A stretch of DNA of 53,916 bases from Myxococcales bacterium (GCA_013297655.1 JAAFHV010000020.1:4779-58694); one strand, 5' to 3'; numbered from the stretch's first letter, positions 1 to 8,540 are shown. A program made the numbers and translations. The notes: a model not told the origin generated them from the letters alone.

Positions 1-870
1 GCGTGGCTCCCGCTCGGCGACGCCGAGAGCGACCGCGATGGCTCGGACGACGCAGCGGCGGACGGCGGGGGCTTCGACGTGCCTCGTGAGGGCGGCGGCA
101 TCGGACGCGTCGAGACCGTCGGTGGTCCACCGTCCGGTCGCGATCGTGTGCGAATCGTGCGCGGTCGTGGTCGGGCAGCCGGTCGCGATCGCATCGGCCT
201 CGGCTTCGGGGTGTGGCTCTGCCGCGTGCAAGTGGCGATCGTGTACCTCGCCTCCGGGACGTCGAAGCTGCTCGACGCCGACTGGCGCGCGGGCACGGTG
301 CTCCGCGAGCGGTTCGCGCTGTTCGGCGGCGAAGCGTTGGCGCATGGCGTACCGCGCGGGGTCGTCGACGCGCTCGGCTCCGCGATGGGCTCGAGCGTGC
401 TCGCGAAGGTGGCGATCGTGACCGAGATCGCGATCGCGATCCTGCTCTTTTTCCGTCGCACGAAGGCGCCCGCGATTTGGCTCGGCCTCGGGTTCCACCT
501 CGCGATCCAGCTCACGAGCCGGGTCGAGGTGTTCAGCGTGCTCGCCATAGCGATGTACGTGGTGTTCGTGGAGGGCGACGTGCGCGCCCGCTCGTTTCGC
601 TACGATCCGCGGAGCACGCTCGCGACGTGGCTCGCCAAGGTCGTTCGCGCGACCGACTGGCTCGCGCGCTTCGACGTGAAGCCGTGGGAGCCCGATGGCC
701 TCACCCGCGGGCACGTGGTGGTCGTGGTTCGTCGCGACGGATCACGCGCGACGCGCCTCGCCGCGTTCGCGATGGTGGCGCGCGGGATCCCGCTTTTTTT
801 CCTGTTCTGGGCGCCCCTCGCCCTCGCCACGAGCTTCACGAAGGGCGGCGACGTCGGCACCGAGGCGTGA
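1..870 (+). CDS. HTTM-like integral membrane protein (5' end outside window)
   Basis: The reading frame is open from base 1, so the N-terminus lies upstream and about 289 residues are visible. After an Asp/Gly/Arg-rich stretch that is probably a linker, a hydrophobic segment carries the pattern VQVAIVYLASGTSKL followed by DW and a Gly. This is the signature of the HTTM (horizontally transferred transmembrane) domain related to vitamin K-dependent gamma-carboxylase. At least three further hydrophobic helices follow (around the ILLFFRR, HLAIQL and FFLFWAPLALA segments). The domain's role in bacteria is poorly defined and I would not assign carboxylase activity. The stop codon lies inside the first degenerate copy of the 25-bp repeat that follows. 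Family call is reasonable; substrate unknown. Confidence 0.7.
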   Translation, partial: AWLPLGDAESDRDGSDDAAADGGGFDVPREGGGIGRVETVGGPPSGRDRVRIVRGRGRAAGRDRIGLGFGVWLCRVQVAIVYLASGTSKLLDADWRAGTVLRERFALFGGEALAHGVPRGVVDALGSAMGSSVLAKVAIVTEIAIAILLFFRRTKAPAIWLGLGFHLAIQLTSRVEVFSVLAIAMYVVFVEGDVRARSFRYDPRSTLATWLAKVVRATDWLARFDVKPWEPDGLTRGHVVVVVRRDGSRATRLAAFAMVARGIPLFFLFWAPLALATSFTKGGDVGTEA

Positions 871-1087
871 GCTTCGCGACGCTCTGGAGGCGCGAGCCTC
901 GCGTCGCTCTGGAGGCGCGAGCCTCGCGACGCTCTGGAGGCGCGAGCTTCGCGTCGCTCTGGAGGCGCGAGCCTCGCGTCGCTCTGGAGGCGCGAGCCTC
1001 GCGTCGCTCTGGAGGCGCGAGCTTCGCGTCGCTCTGGAGGCGCGAGCTTCGCGTCGCTCTGGAGGCGCGAGCCTCGCGACGCGCTCG
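862..1087. repeat. 25-bp tandem repeat with an internal palindrome, about 9 copies
   Basis: The element CTCTGGAG recurs at exactly 25-bp intervals (882, 907, 932, 957, 982, 1007, 1032, 1057), with a degenerate copy before it and a partial copy after. Each unit contains CGCGAG-C-CTCGCG, a near-perfect palindrome; some units read TTCGCG in the right arm, leaving a G-T pair. Units otherwise differ at only one or two bases (GCGTCG or GCGACG). The array sits between two convergent genes and begins at the stop codon of the left one. It could fold into a series of hairpins and act as a two-way terminator or protein-binding array. This is not a CRISPR: there are no unique spacers. Confidence 0.92.
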
Positions 1088-1103
1088 TTTCGGTCCGCCC
1101 CCT

Positions 1104-1742
1104 TCAGTAGAACCCCTCGCGCCGCGCGTACCGAGCCGCGCGCTCGGCGTCGTAGCCATCGGCGTCGAACGTCTCGCCCTGGATGACCTTGAGGATGTTC
1201 CCGTTCGTCGGGAGCGCCGCGCGATCGAGGTGCCGCGTCGGGTCCCAAAGGCCAGAGCGGATGAACGCCTTCGAGCACTGTGTGTAGGCCTCCTCCACGT
1301 CGACGATCATCCCGAGCTTGGGGATTTTCCCTTCCATTTCGCACGGGGCGAGGAGCTCCTGGTCGGTCGTGAGGGTGGCGCGCCCGTTCACGCGGAAGGT
1401 GTCGCCGACGCCGGGCAGAAAAAAGAGGAGCCCCACACGCGGGTTCTGGAGCACGTTCTTCAGCGTGTCGGCGATGCGGTTGCCAGGACGCTCGGGGACG
1501 AGCAGGGTCGCGTCGTCCAAGATTTTCACGAAGCCGGGAGGGTCGCCGCGCGGGCTCACGTCGCAGCGGCCCTCCGCGTCGGTCGTGGCGACGCAGACGA
1601 AGGGAGAGAGCTCCACGAACGGCCGCGTGAGCGCGTTCAGTCGGTTCGAGAGCTTCGCCAGCACGAGCTTCGTGGGCTCGCCGATCACGGCGACGAGCGC
1701 CTCTTCGGTGTCGAGGGTTCGCGACGTCAATCGATGCGCCAT
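1104..1742 (-). CDS. FMN-dependent PPOX-type flavoprotein (MSMEG_1061-like)
   Basis: This 212-residue protein belongs to the pyridoxamine 5'-phosphate oxidase-like split-barrel flavoproteins. The recognisable block SPRGDPPGFVKILDD, followed by PERPGNR and NPRVGLLFFLPG, matches the subgroup usually annotated MSMEG_1061 family. These are small cytosolic FMN or F420 binding proteins of mostly unknown substrate. I chose the ATG at 1742 because the conserved part begins just after it; an upstream in-frame start at 1796 adds 18 unconserved Arg/Ser-rich residues. The gene lies 58 bp downstream of the solute-binding protein gene on the same strand, so the two may be cotranscribed. Confidence 0.85.
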   Translation of the reverse strand: MAHRLTSRTLDTEEALVAVIGEPTKLVLAKLSNRLNALTRPFVELSPFVCVATTDAEGRCDVSPRGDPPGFVKILDDATLLVPERPGNRIADTLKNVLQNPRVGLLFFLPGVGDTFRVNGRATLTTDQELLAPCEMEGKIPKLGMIVDVEEAYTQCSKAFIRSGLWDPTRHLDRAALPTNGNILKVIQGETFDADGYDAERAARYARREGFY

Positions 1743-1800
1743 CGGCCGAGTATCGCGCGCGCATCGGCTCGCGCAAGGCATGCTCGTATCTACCAAGAAC

Positions 1801-3174
1801 TTATGGCTTTTTTAGCCTTCGCGCCGCACCCCAGTCGACGCCTGGAGCTTGCGGCGAAGTGGGGAGGACGAGATCGGGCGCGCGCCCACCTTGCGCCCTT
1901 ACCTCACCGAGGACACCGACCCGTAGCGTGCGCGCGAGGGTGCGCGCGGGCACGTCGCCGAGGCGTGGAGGGTGAAGCGTGAGCTCGCGCGCGCGGGCAG
2001 GCTCGGAGGCTTGCACGAGGCCGACGAGCGCTCCGAACGCGCCGTGCTGGAGCGGACGAACCACGTCGAGCGCGAGCGTGTACAGGCGTGAGCTTCGTTT
2101 TTGAGACAGCTCCTCGGCGGACACGGGCTTGGCGGTGAGCTCGTGGCCCGGTCGCGAGAGCACGCCGGCGACCGTCTTCGCGAGCTCCACCAGCCACGGC
2201 GCGTCGTCGCGAACGAGGAGCGCGCCGGCGGGGCCTTGCCACCCTTCGCCGGGATCGAGCGTCCACGCGGGGCCGAGGGAGAACTCCTGAAGGCGCGCCG
2301 GCGGGAGCGAGTCGCACACGCGCTGCGCGAGGCCGGGCGAATCCCACGTACCCGCGTCGCGGCCGACGAAGAGCGCCACGTACGCGAGCGCTCCTGCGTC
2401 GAACGGCCGCGCGCCCGCGCGAGGCTCGTAGAGCCCCATGCCGAGCCACCCGAGATCGTCGGCCCCGCTCTCGAACGCGCGGAGCGACGCCTTCATGTCT
2501 TGTGCCTTCGTGATCACGATTTCATCGAGAAAAGAAGGCGCGCGCGCAGACAGGTTGTTTCGCGTGAGGGTGAGCACGCCTTCGCGGAGCGACGCGCGGA
2601 AGGGGCCCGTTCCATCGGGAGCCTCCGCGGCGAACCCGAACGGGACGATGGCGGCGAGGGGCGACGCGAGGGCCTTCGTCACGCGCGCGGCATCTTTCGT
2701 GGCGAAGCGGAGGACCTTGCCCTCGACGCGAGGAGCCGGGATGTCGGCGAGGTAACCGCCGAGGCCGAGCGAGCGCGCACGAGCGATCGACGCAGCGCAC
2801 TCCCGCGCGCCGATGGGACGCCCGCGCCCGGTCTTCAGGCCGTCACGCACCGTGACGCGGACCTCGACCCCGACCAGCTCGGCGTCGTGCTCGGCGAGGC
2901 TGGGCACGAACGCTCCCGCCTCGTCGCGCGCGAAGAGGGTGTCGAAGCACGCGTCCGCGAACAGCGCGCCCGCGACGCTGGACCCGTCGTGGGGATCGAG
3001 GCGATCGAGCGGCCAAGGGACCCGAAACGCCATCCGCCCACCTGGCACGACACGCCCGCGCGCCGCCGCGGGGAGAGAAAAGAGCGAGACGAGCGGGGCG
3101 AGCGACACGGTGGCCGCGATCGCCGCACGCCTAGAAAAGAGGGGAGATCCTCGCTCACGAGGGGGAACGGGCAC
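1801..3174 (-). CDS. Tat-exported family 5 extracellular solute-binding protein
   Basis: This 457-residue protein starts with GTG and has a twin-arginine signal (SRRAAIAA followed by a hydrophobic run and an AAA-type cleavage region near residue 38). The mature part begins with MAFRVPWPLDRLDPHDG, typical of SBP_bac_5 peptide/nickel-binding proteins, and contains the DGTGPFRASLREG-type core with a following NN motif. Such proteins deliver peptides or other solutes to an ABC permease, but no permease or ATPase gene is adjacent, so it is an orphan binding protein here. The sequence is shorter than typical DppA proteins (about 530 residues) and the C-terminal lobe seems reduced. It is divergent from the SNF2 helicase gene, with only 93 bp between the two starts. 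Confidence 0.75.
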   Translation of the reverse strand: MPVPPRERGSPLFSRRAAIAATVSLAPLVSLFSLPAAARGRVVPGGRMAFRVPWPLDRLDPHDGSSVAGALFADACFDTLFARDEAGAFVPSLAEHDAELVGVEVRVTVRDGLKTGRGRPIGARECAASIARARSLGLGGYLADIPAPRVEGKVLRFATKDAARVTKALASPLAAIVPFGFAAEAPDGTGPFRASLREGVLTLTRNNLSARAPSFLDEIVITKAQDMKASLRAFESGADDLGWLGMGLYEPRAGARPFDAGALAYVALFVGRDAGTWDSPGLAQRVCDSLPPARLQEFSLGPAWTLDPGEGWQGPAGALLVRDDAPWLVELAKTVAGVLSRPGHELTAKPVSAEELSQKRSSRLYTLALDVVRPLQHGAFGALVGLVQASEPARARELTLHPPRLGDVPARTLARTLRVGVLGEVRAQGGRAPDLVLPTSPQAPGVDWGAARRLKKP

Positions 3175-3267
3175 ACCACCACGATAGCAAAGAACCGCGC
3201 GAGGACCGCTTCTCCACGCGAGTGGTTGCGATGCCTCGGATTTCGCCGGTATACCCGCTGGGTGCGC

Positions 3268-6200
3268 ATGGACGCTTCGTCACTTTCGCCCGAAGCGCGG
3301 GCGGCCTTGCGAGGGGCCATGCAAGCGCTGCTCGGGAAGATCCCGCGGATGACGCGCCTCCGCGGGCTCGACTACGCGAACGGCGGGCGGGTCACGCGCA
3401 TCACCCACCACGACAACGCGATCCAGGGCCTCGTGCGCGGCTCGCTCACGTACACCACGTCGCTTTTGAAGTCGCGCGACGCGCTCGTCTCGGCGTGCTC
3501 GTGTCCATCGCACCTCGACGGGCCGTGCAAGCACGTCGCCGCGCTGCTCTATGCCGCCGGCGCGGTCGAGGGCGAGGTGCCGACGACGGCGCGCCCACGC
3601 TCGAAGCTGGCGGCCGCGTTCCCGATGGCGCCGCTCCGCTCGGTCGCGAGCCGGCTCGGCCTCTACGCGGGCAAGAGCATCCCCGCCCCGCGCGATCCGT
3701 GGCGCTTTTTGCGCGACCATTTCGACGAACAGGGTCGCCTCGCGAGCACCTCCCTCGTGCTCGACGAGCAGCTCCTCCTCCACGAGGACGCGATCCTGCG
3801 CGACATCGAGGCGCTCCGTGGGTTCGTGCCGCCGACGCACGCCGAGCCGGAGTCCCCGATGGGTGTACTCTACAGGAAGCTCGCGCGGTCGTTCGGCGAT
3901 CTCGCGATGCGCGCGACGCTGCTCGATACGCTGCCTGGCCCGCTCGACGCGAGGCACCCGGGCTTCCTCTTCGAGTACGCCCGCGCGACACGAACGCTGA
4001 CGATTCGAGAGCGCAATTCGCCTGCCGTGGTGCCCGCGCGCCTGCTCGACGTGCGCCTCAGCGTGGTGGGCGACGAGCCGGTGGTGGGCACGCGCTCGTC
4101 GTTCCACACCGCCGCGGATCTGTGGGAAGTGTTCGCCCTCCGTGCCTTGCTCCTCGCCATCCACGAGGGGGTGACCCCCGCCCTCGTCACCTTGGCCGAC
4201 GAGCTCGGGATCCCGATGTGGGAGCGCCTCCTCGAGCTCGTGACCCCCGCGCCGGAGCGGGAAGAAGAGATCCGCGAGGTGCACTTCGCGGTGTTCGTCA
4301 TGGGCCCGACCCACCTCACGGTGAAGGCGTTCTCGTACGGCGCGAACAAACGTGGAAAGTACACGTACAAGAAGCTCCTCCTCGTGGAGCTCGCCACCGA
4401 CGCGCGCGGCGACGAGGACGCGCGCCGGCTCGGGCGGTTGCTGTCCGGCCTCATCGGGCGCGAGTCGAGCCAGGCGATCGTGGACACGCTGACCCCGACC
4501 GGACACGAGGTGCTCCGCGCGCTCGCGAGCTACCCGCGCGTGCACTCGGGCGAGCCTCGGCCGAACGAGCCCCAAGTCCCGGTGCGCATCGTCGCGACCG
4601 ACCTCGCGCTGTCGCTCGATCCGGATCTCGGGGGCACGCTGCGACCTACGTTCCGCGCCGGCGACGCGGTGCTCTCGCGCGAGGATTTCCAGCGTTCGGG
4701 CGGCGCCCAGAAGGGCTTCGTGGCGCGCCTCGTCGACGGCGAGATCCTGTCCGTCGCGGTGTCGCCGCAGCTCGTCCCGTGGATCGAGACCTACGTGACG
4801 GTGGGCGACAACCTCTCGTTTCCCCCCGAGGCGCTCGACAAGGTGACGCGCCGGCTCGCGCCGCTGGTCGAGAAGGGGGCCGCGTCGCTCCCGCGGAGCG
4901 CGCTCGGCTTCGAGGTCGCGAACGACGCGCGCCCGGCGCTGCGGGTCGAGTGGCGACCGGACGGCGCCGCGGCGATCGAGCTGATGGTGAGCGTGCACCC
5001 TTCGGCGCCGCTGATTTCCCCGATGCGCGGGCCTGTACTCTACACATTTCACCACGAAGAGCAGCGCGTGTTCGTGGAGCGCGACTTCGCGGCGGAGGTG
5101 AAGATGCTGGAGGCGGCGCGCGACGCGTTTCCGCCCGAGGTCGAGTGGGACGCGGTGCAAGGCACCATCGGCGGCACCGCCGATCTCGATGGCACCCTCG
5201 GCCTGTCCGCGTGGCTCCGCGACGGCGGCGTGATCGCGCGGGTCGAGAGCAAGATGGGGCGGCGACCTTCCGCGATCCCGCTCGGCGCGACGGACCGAAC
5301 GTTGAACGTCTCGCGCGAGGGCGTGTGGCTCGCGGTACGCGGCGACGTGCGCATCGGTGACAAGCGCCTCACCCTCGGCGAGGTGCTCGACGCCGCGCGC
5401 CTCGCGCAAAAATACGTCCCGATGGGTGACGGCACCTACCTCGAAATCCCCGCTGAAATCAGGGAGAAGCTGCGCACCCTCGCCACCGCGACCGATCTCG
5501 CGAAGGCCGCCGACGACGGCGCGCCGATGCTGCACGAGGCGTTCACGTCGACGTTGGCCGAGCTCGAGGCCACCTTCGAGCGCTCGACCGGGCTCGACGT
5601 TCGCGCCTACGCGAAGGAGCTCGAGGCGGCACGGAATCGCAAAGGCAAGCGGCGCCCGAAGGTGGAGAAGGGCGAGCTTCGGCCGTACCAAACCGAGGGC
5701 GCCGCGTGGATGGCGGCCCTCGCCGAGTGGGCCCCCGGGTGCGTGCTCTCCGACGACATGGGGCTCGGAAAAACCGTGCAGACTGCAGCTTTGTTGCACG
5801 CGCGGAAGAAGCTCGGACCTCAGATCGTGGTCGCCCCCGCGTCGGTGACGTCGAACTGGGTCGCCGAGCTCGCGCGCTTCGTGCCGAGCTTGAAGGTCAC
5901 GTTCTTCAACGCCGAACGCGAGCGGGAGCTGTCGACCTTGGGGCCCGGCGAGGTGCTCGTCGTGTCGTACGGGCTCCTCGCGCGGGTCGAGGAGAAGCTC
6001 GCCGCCTGCGATTTTGCGACCTGCGTGCTCGACGAGGCGCAGTTCCTCAAGAACGCCCTCGCGCGGCGGTCGTCGGCGGCGCGCGGCGTGAAGAGGCGCT
6101 TCACGGTCGCGCTCACCGGCACCCCGATCGAAAACCACCTCGGCGATCTGCACGCCCTCGTCGACCAGGTATTTCCGGGCCTTCTGGGGGCCGAGGCCAC

Positions 6201-7053
6201 GTTCCGCGAGCGCTTCCGCAAGCCGATCGAGACCGCCGGCGACGACGAGAAGCTCGCGATCCTCTCGCGCCTCGTCGCGCCGTTCTTGCTCCGCCGCACC
6301 CGCAAGAGCGTGCTCGAGGAGCTGCCCCCGCGCGACGAGACCACCCGCTTCGTGGAGCTCTCGGACGACGAGGCCAAGCGCTACGCCGCCCTCCGCCGCG
6401 CGTGTGAGCTGCAGATGGCGAAGCGAAAGAAGGGCGAAACGGCAGCCCAAACGAAGATCGCGCTCCTCGCTGCCCTCACCCGCCTCCGCCAGCTCTCCTG
6501 CGACGTGTCGCTCGTCGACGAGACGTGGACCGCGCCCTCGACCAAGCTCTCCGAGCTCGTCGACATCATGGTTCAAATCCGCGAGAGCGGGCACCGCGCG
6601 CTCGTGTTCAGTCAGTTCAAGCAGCTCCTCGATCGTGCAAAAATTCGGCTCGAGAGCGCGGGGATGCGGGTGGGCTTCCTCGCGGGGGAGACGCCGACCG
6701 TGAAGCGGGCAGAGCTGGTCTCCGCGTTTCAGGCGGGCGAGTACGACGTGTTCTGCATTTCTCTCATGGCGGGCGGGACGGGTCTCAACCTGACCGGCGC
6801 GAGCTACGTGATTCACCTCGACCCTTGGTGGAACCCGGCAGTCGAGGAACAGGCCACGTCGCGCGCGCACCGCATGGGCCAGCTCTCGCCGGTCACCGTG
6901 ATTCGTTTGGTATCGAAGGGCACGATCGAAGAGGCCATTTTGGATCTTCACGGAAAGAAACGCGATCTTGCGAGCGCGGTCTTGGAGGGGAAAGCGACGG
7001 CGACGAGCCTCACCCCGGACGATCTCCTCCGCCTCCTGCGCTTCGGATCCTGA
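3268..7053 (+). CDS. SWIM zinc finger / SNF2-family helicase
   Basis: This 1261-residue protein is a bacterial Snf2-type ATPase that should translocate on duplex DNA and remodel DNA-protein complexes in the cytoplasm. An N-terminal SWIM zinc finger is visible as C77-x-C79-x7-C87-x-H89. A long central region of about 650 residues precedes the helicase core. Motif I is DDMGLGKT with Lys835, motif II is DEAQ at 922-925, and motif VI is the TSRAHRMGQ segment near the C-terminus. I chose the ATG at 3268 because the SWIM region begins about 70 residues later; the frame stays open far upstream but that part overlaps the opposite-strand transporter gene. Length and domain order fit the family. Confidence 0.93.
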   Translation: MDASSLSPEARAALRGAMQALLGKIPRMTRLRGLDYANGGRVTRITHHDNAIQGLVRGSLTYTTSLLKSRDALVSACSCPSHLDGPCKHVAALLYAAGAVEGEVPTTARPRSKLAAAFPMAPLRSVASRLGLYAGKSIPAPRDPWRFLRDHFDEQGRLASTSLVLDEQLLLHEDAILRDIEALRGFVPPTHAEPESPMGVLYRKLARSFGDLAMRATLLDTLPGPLDARHPGFLFEYARATRTLTIRERNSPAVVPARLLDVRLSVVGDEPVVGTRSSFHTAADLWEVFALRALLLAIHEGVTPALVTLADELGIPMWERLLELVTPAPEREEEIREVHFAVFVMGPTHLTVKAFSYGANKRGKYTYKKLLLVELATDARGDEDARRLGRLLSGLIGRESSQAIVDTLTPTGHEVLRALASYPRVHSGEPRPNEPQVPVRIVATDLALSLDPDLGGTLRPTFRAGDAVLSREDFQRSGGAQKGFVARLVDGEILSVAVSPQLVPWIETYVTVGDNLSFPPEALDKVTRRLAPLVEKGAASLPRSALGFEVANDARPALRVEWRPDGAAAIELMVSVHPSAPLISPMRGPVLYTFHHEEQRVFVERDFAAEVKMLEAARDAFPPEVEWDAVQGTIGGTADLDGTLGLSAWLRDGGVIARVESKMGRRPSAIPLGATDRTLNVSREGVWLAVRGDVRIGDKRLTLGEVLDAARLAQKYVPMGDGTYLEIPAEIREKLRTLATATDLAKAADDGAPMLHEAFTSTLAELEATFERSTGLDVRAYAKELEAARNRKGKRRPKVEKGELRPYQTEGAAWMAALAEWAPGCVLSDDMGLGKTVQTAALLHARKKLGPQIVVAPASVTSNWVAELARFVPSLKVTFFNAERERELSTLGPGEVLVVSYGLLARVEEKLAACDFATCVLDEAQFLKNALARRSSAARGVKRRFTVALTGTPIENHLGDLHALVDQVFPGLLGAEATFRERFRKPIETAGDDEKLAILSRLVAPFLLRRTRKSVLEELPPRDETTRFVELSDDEAKRYAALRRACELQMAKRKKGETAAQTKIALLAALTRLRQLSCDVSLVDETWTAPSTKLSELVDIMVQIRESGHRALVFSQFKQLLDRAKIRLESAGMRVGFLAGETPTVKRAELVSAFQAGEYDVFCISLMAGGTGLNLTGASYVIHLDPWWNPAVEEQATSRAHRMGQLSPVTVIRLVSKGTIEEAILDLHGKKRDLASAVLEGKATATSLTPDDLLRLLRFGS

Positions 7054-7106
7054 GCGCGCACGCGCCTCCCACAACGCCGCGCCCGCGCGGCGACCTGTCG
7101 CAAAAA

Positions 7107-7134
7107 GCCCCACGTCGCACGGCGCTACGTGGGC
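7107..7134. promoter_or_regulatory. Inverted repeat upstream of the hemerythrin operon
   Basis: CCCACGT and ACGTGGG form a 7-bp stem around an 11-base loop, flanked by A-runs on both sides. It lies 54 bp after the helicase stop codon and about 30 bp before the sigma-54-like element at 7164. It could be a weak terminator or an activator site. The T-run expected after a terminator is present only for the minus strand. Confidence 0.35.
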
Positions 7135-7163
7135 AAAACCCGAACAGTCACCGATTCGGCTCG

Positions 7164-7179
7164 TGGCGTGATTCTGGCA
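7164..7179 (+). promoter_or_regulatory. Sigma-54-like -24/-12 promoter for the hemerythrin operon
   Basis: TGGCGTG-ATTC-TGGCA keeps the obligatory GG-N10-GC spacing. Transcription would start near 7190, leaving a 71-nt leader with AGGAGA at 7247-7252 before the ATG at 7261. The -12 part has G for the usual second T, so this is a moderate match. Confidence 0.5.
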
Positions 7180-7260
7180 AACGCGGCCTTACCGCTAGTG
7201 CCGCCCCGCGAGGAGGCGCGCTCGAACGGATGATCTCGCCTCTTACAGGAGAGCCGCTCG

Positions 7261-7419
7261 ATGGAAACAGACAAGAAGGAGCGTCGACCGCGCGAACCGG
7301 GGTTCCCCCGGGTGCTGCTGACCGACCGCTGCGCAACTATGCATGATACATGTACCGCGAGCTGCGACCGGCACGCGCTGCACGCGCGACCACGCGCACT
7401 GGCCAGAGGTGAGCGATGA
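7261..7419 (+). CDS. 52-residue small protein translationally coupled to hemerythrin
   Basis: This short frame has AGGAGA eight bases before its ATG, and its TGA overlaps the ATG of the hemerythrin gene (ATGA). Together these are the signature of a coupled operon leader gene. The product is strongly basic and Arg-rich, with METDKKERRPRE at the start and three cysteines in the middle (C24, C32, C36) next to several histidines. I recognise no family. It could be a metal- or redox-sensing peptide, or a leader whose translation simply delivers ribosomes to the hemerythrin start. Ribosome-binding and overlap evidence is good; conservation cannot be judged here. Confidence 0.6.
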   Translation: METDKKERRPREPGFPRVLLTDRCATMHDTCTASCDRHALHARPRALARGER

Positions 7420-7883
7420 AGGCGAAGGCACTCGGGCTCTTCGAGGCCCTTCACGAGAGCCACGAGCTCCAACGTTCACTTTGCACTGCCCTCCTCGCAG
7501 AGGAGACCTCCCTCACCGAACGTGCGCAGGTGTTCGCGAAGCTGAAGGTCGAGCTAGAGGCGCACGCCGCGGCCGAAGAGCGATATGTCTACGTGCCTAT
7601 TTTGATGTCCGATGCGGGCCTTTGGAGCTCGCGGCATGCCCTCGCCGAGCACCATACGATCGAGGAGCTCGTCGACGATCTGTCGGTCCGCAACAAGAAG
7701 GGCGCGGCGTGGATGAAAAAGGCGCGCCTCCTCGACGAGAAGGTTCGTCATCATCTCAAAGAAGAAGAGCGAAAGTTCTTCAAGGTGGCCGGCCGCATCC
7801 TTACGGACCGCCAAAAGACGAAGCTCGCGAAGGACTACGTGCGAGAGCTCGGTCGCATGCGCACGAAGCTCGCTTCTACGTGA
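7416..7883 (+). CDS. Hemerythrin HHE cation-binding domain protein
   Basis: This 155-residue protein is a four-helix hemerythrin-like domain expected to bind a di-iron centre and sense or store O2, NO or peroxide in the cytoplasm. Candidate ligands are spaced as the family requires: His16 in LHESHE, His50 with Glu54 in EAHAAAEE, His79/His80 in LAEHHTIEE, and His112/His113 with Glu116/Glu117 in VRHHLKEEE. The length matches a single stand-alone domain. Its start codon overlaps the stop of a 52-residue ORF, and a sigma-54-like element lies upstream of that ORF. Confidence 0.9.
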   Translation: MKAKALGLFEALHESHELQRSLCTALLAEETSLTERAQVFAKLKVELEAHAAAEERYVYVPILMSDAGLWSSRHALAEHHTIEELVDDLSVRNKKGAAWMKKARLLDEKVRHHLKEEERKFFKVAGRILTDRQKTKLAKDYVRELGRMRTKLAST

Positions 7884-7900
7884 CCGACGACAGAGGTCCT

Positions 7901-8085
7901 TCGTGGCTCGGGCAGTCCTTCGGACCTTCCTTCCCACGGTCCATCGGGCCACCAGTCCGAGCTGCGCTCGTCCCCTTGGCCCGAGTGGTTCGTGGCTCGG
8001 GCAGTCCTTCGCACCTTCCTTCCCACGGTCCATCGGGCCACCGGTCCGAGCTGCGCTCGTCCCCTTGGCCCGAGTGGTTCGTGGC
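7901..8085. repeat. 89-bp tandem duplication with inverted-repeat structure
   Basis: Two copies of an 89-bp unit lie head to tail (7901-7989 and 7990-8078), followed by the first 7 bases of a third. The copies differ at only two positions that I can see (near 7940 and in the GG/GC after CCTTC). Each unit holds complementary segments, CTCGGGC near its start and GCCCGAG near its end, plus the pair GGACC/GGTCC in copy 1, so each could fold as a long RNA or DNA stem. The array fills most of the space between the hemerythrin gene and a convergent small gene and does not encode a convincing protein. Confidence 0.9.
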
Positions 8086-8139
8086 GACACGGAGGGCCTC
8101 GTATCTCGATTTTGGCGCACGACTCGAAGGATGGGCAGC

Positions 8140-8170
8140 AAAAAGCCCTCCGTCCTGATGAACGAAGGGC
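8140..8170 (-). terminator. Rho-independent terminator of the small coiled-coil gene
   Basis: On the minus strand GCCCTTCG pairs with CGGAGGGC (8 bp, one G-T pair) around a 10-base loop and is followed by five Ts. It lies 21 bp after the stop codon at 8192. Confidence 0.85.
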
Positions 8171-8191
8171 CAGAGCGCACGAGGGCGAAGG

Positions 8192-8512
8192 TCAGCTCTT
8201 CGCGGTAAGGCGCTCGCCGAACGCGCGAACCTTGTCGACGAGGTCGCTCACGATGCTGTGCTTTTCCTCGTCCGAGCGCTCGGCCGTGGAGTGGAAGTGG
8301 TTCGTCTCGCGAATGCTCGTGTCGAGCTTGTCCCACTCCGTCTTCGCTTCCATCGTGGCGAGGTGGAGCTTGAGGGCGATCTCGTCGCGCGCCTGCTCGA
8401 GCGTCTCCAAGCCCTTCTTCCAATCGAGGAGCGACTCCTCCTTCTTGGGCTCGGCGTCGGCGTTCATGGCGTTCTTCTTGGCGGTCTGGGTCGAAGGGTT
8501 GATCGTGCTCAT
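8192..8512 (-). CDS. Small charged helical protein, function unknown
   Basis: The product (106 residues from the ATG at 8512) is hydrophilic, with a central segment SLLDWKKGLETLEQARDEI followed by long stretches expected to form amphipathic helices. I do not recognise a family. The start is uncertain. A sigma-54-like element at 8525-8540 predicts transcription from about 8514, so translation would either begin leaderless at 8512 or use the internal ATG at 8467 (91 residues), which is preceded by AAGAAG. No Shine-Dalgarno precedes 8512. A clear terminator follows the gene, and coding bias is good, so I regard it as real. Confidence 0.72.
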   Translation of the reverse strand: MSTINPSTQTAKKNAMNADAEPKKEESLLDWKKGLETLEQARDEIALKLHLATMEAKTEWDKLDTSIRETNHFHSTAERSDEEKHSIVSDLVDKVRAFGERLTAKS

Positions 8513-8524
8513 ACCGAAGCGCTC

Positions 8525-8540
8525 TGCATACAACGGGCCA
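8525..8540 (-). promoter_or_regulatory. Sigma-54-like -24/-12 promoter for the small helical protein gene
   Basis: On the minus strand the sequence reads TGGCCCG-TTGT-ATGCA, a close match to TGGCACG-N4-TTGCA. The -12 C lies 14 bases before the ATG at 8512, so the transcript would start essentially at that codon, or give a 47-nt leader if the ATG at 8467 is used. Confidence 0.55.

Noticed and set aside
862-1087. CRISPR array
   Set aside because: The 25-bp units are contiguous with no unique spacers and no cas genes are nearby.
213-1982. 589-residue plus-strand frame through the 25-bp repeat and PPOX gene
   Set aside because: It translates the repeat as a low-complexity Arg/Ala/Ser tract and runs antisense to the PPOX gene.
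3280-7113. 1277-residue open frame antisense to the SNF2 helicase
   Set aside because: It is Arg/Glu-rich without recognisable domains and mirrors a well-supported helicase; long antisense frames are expected at this GC content.
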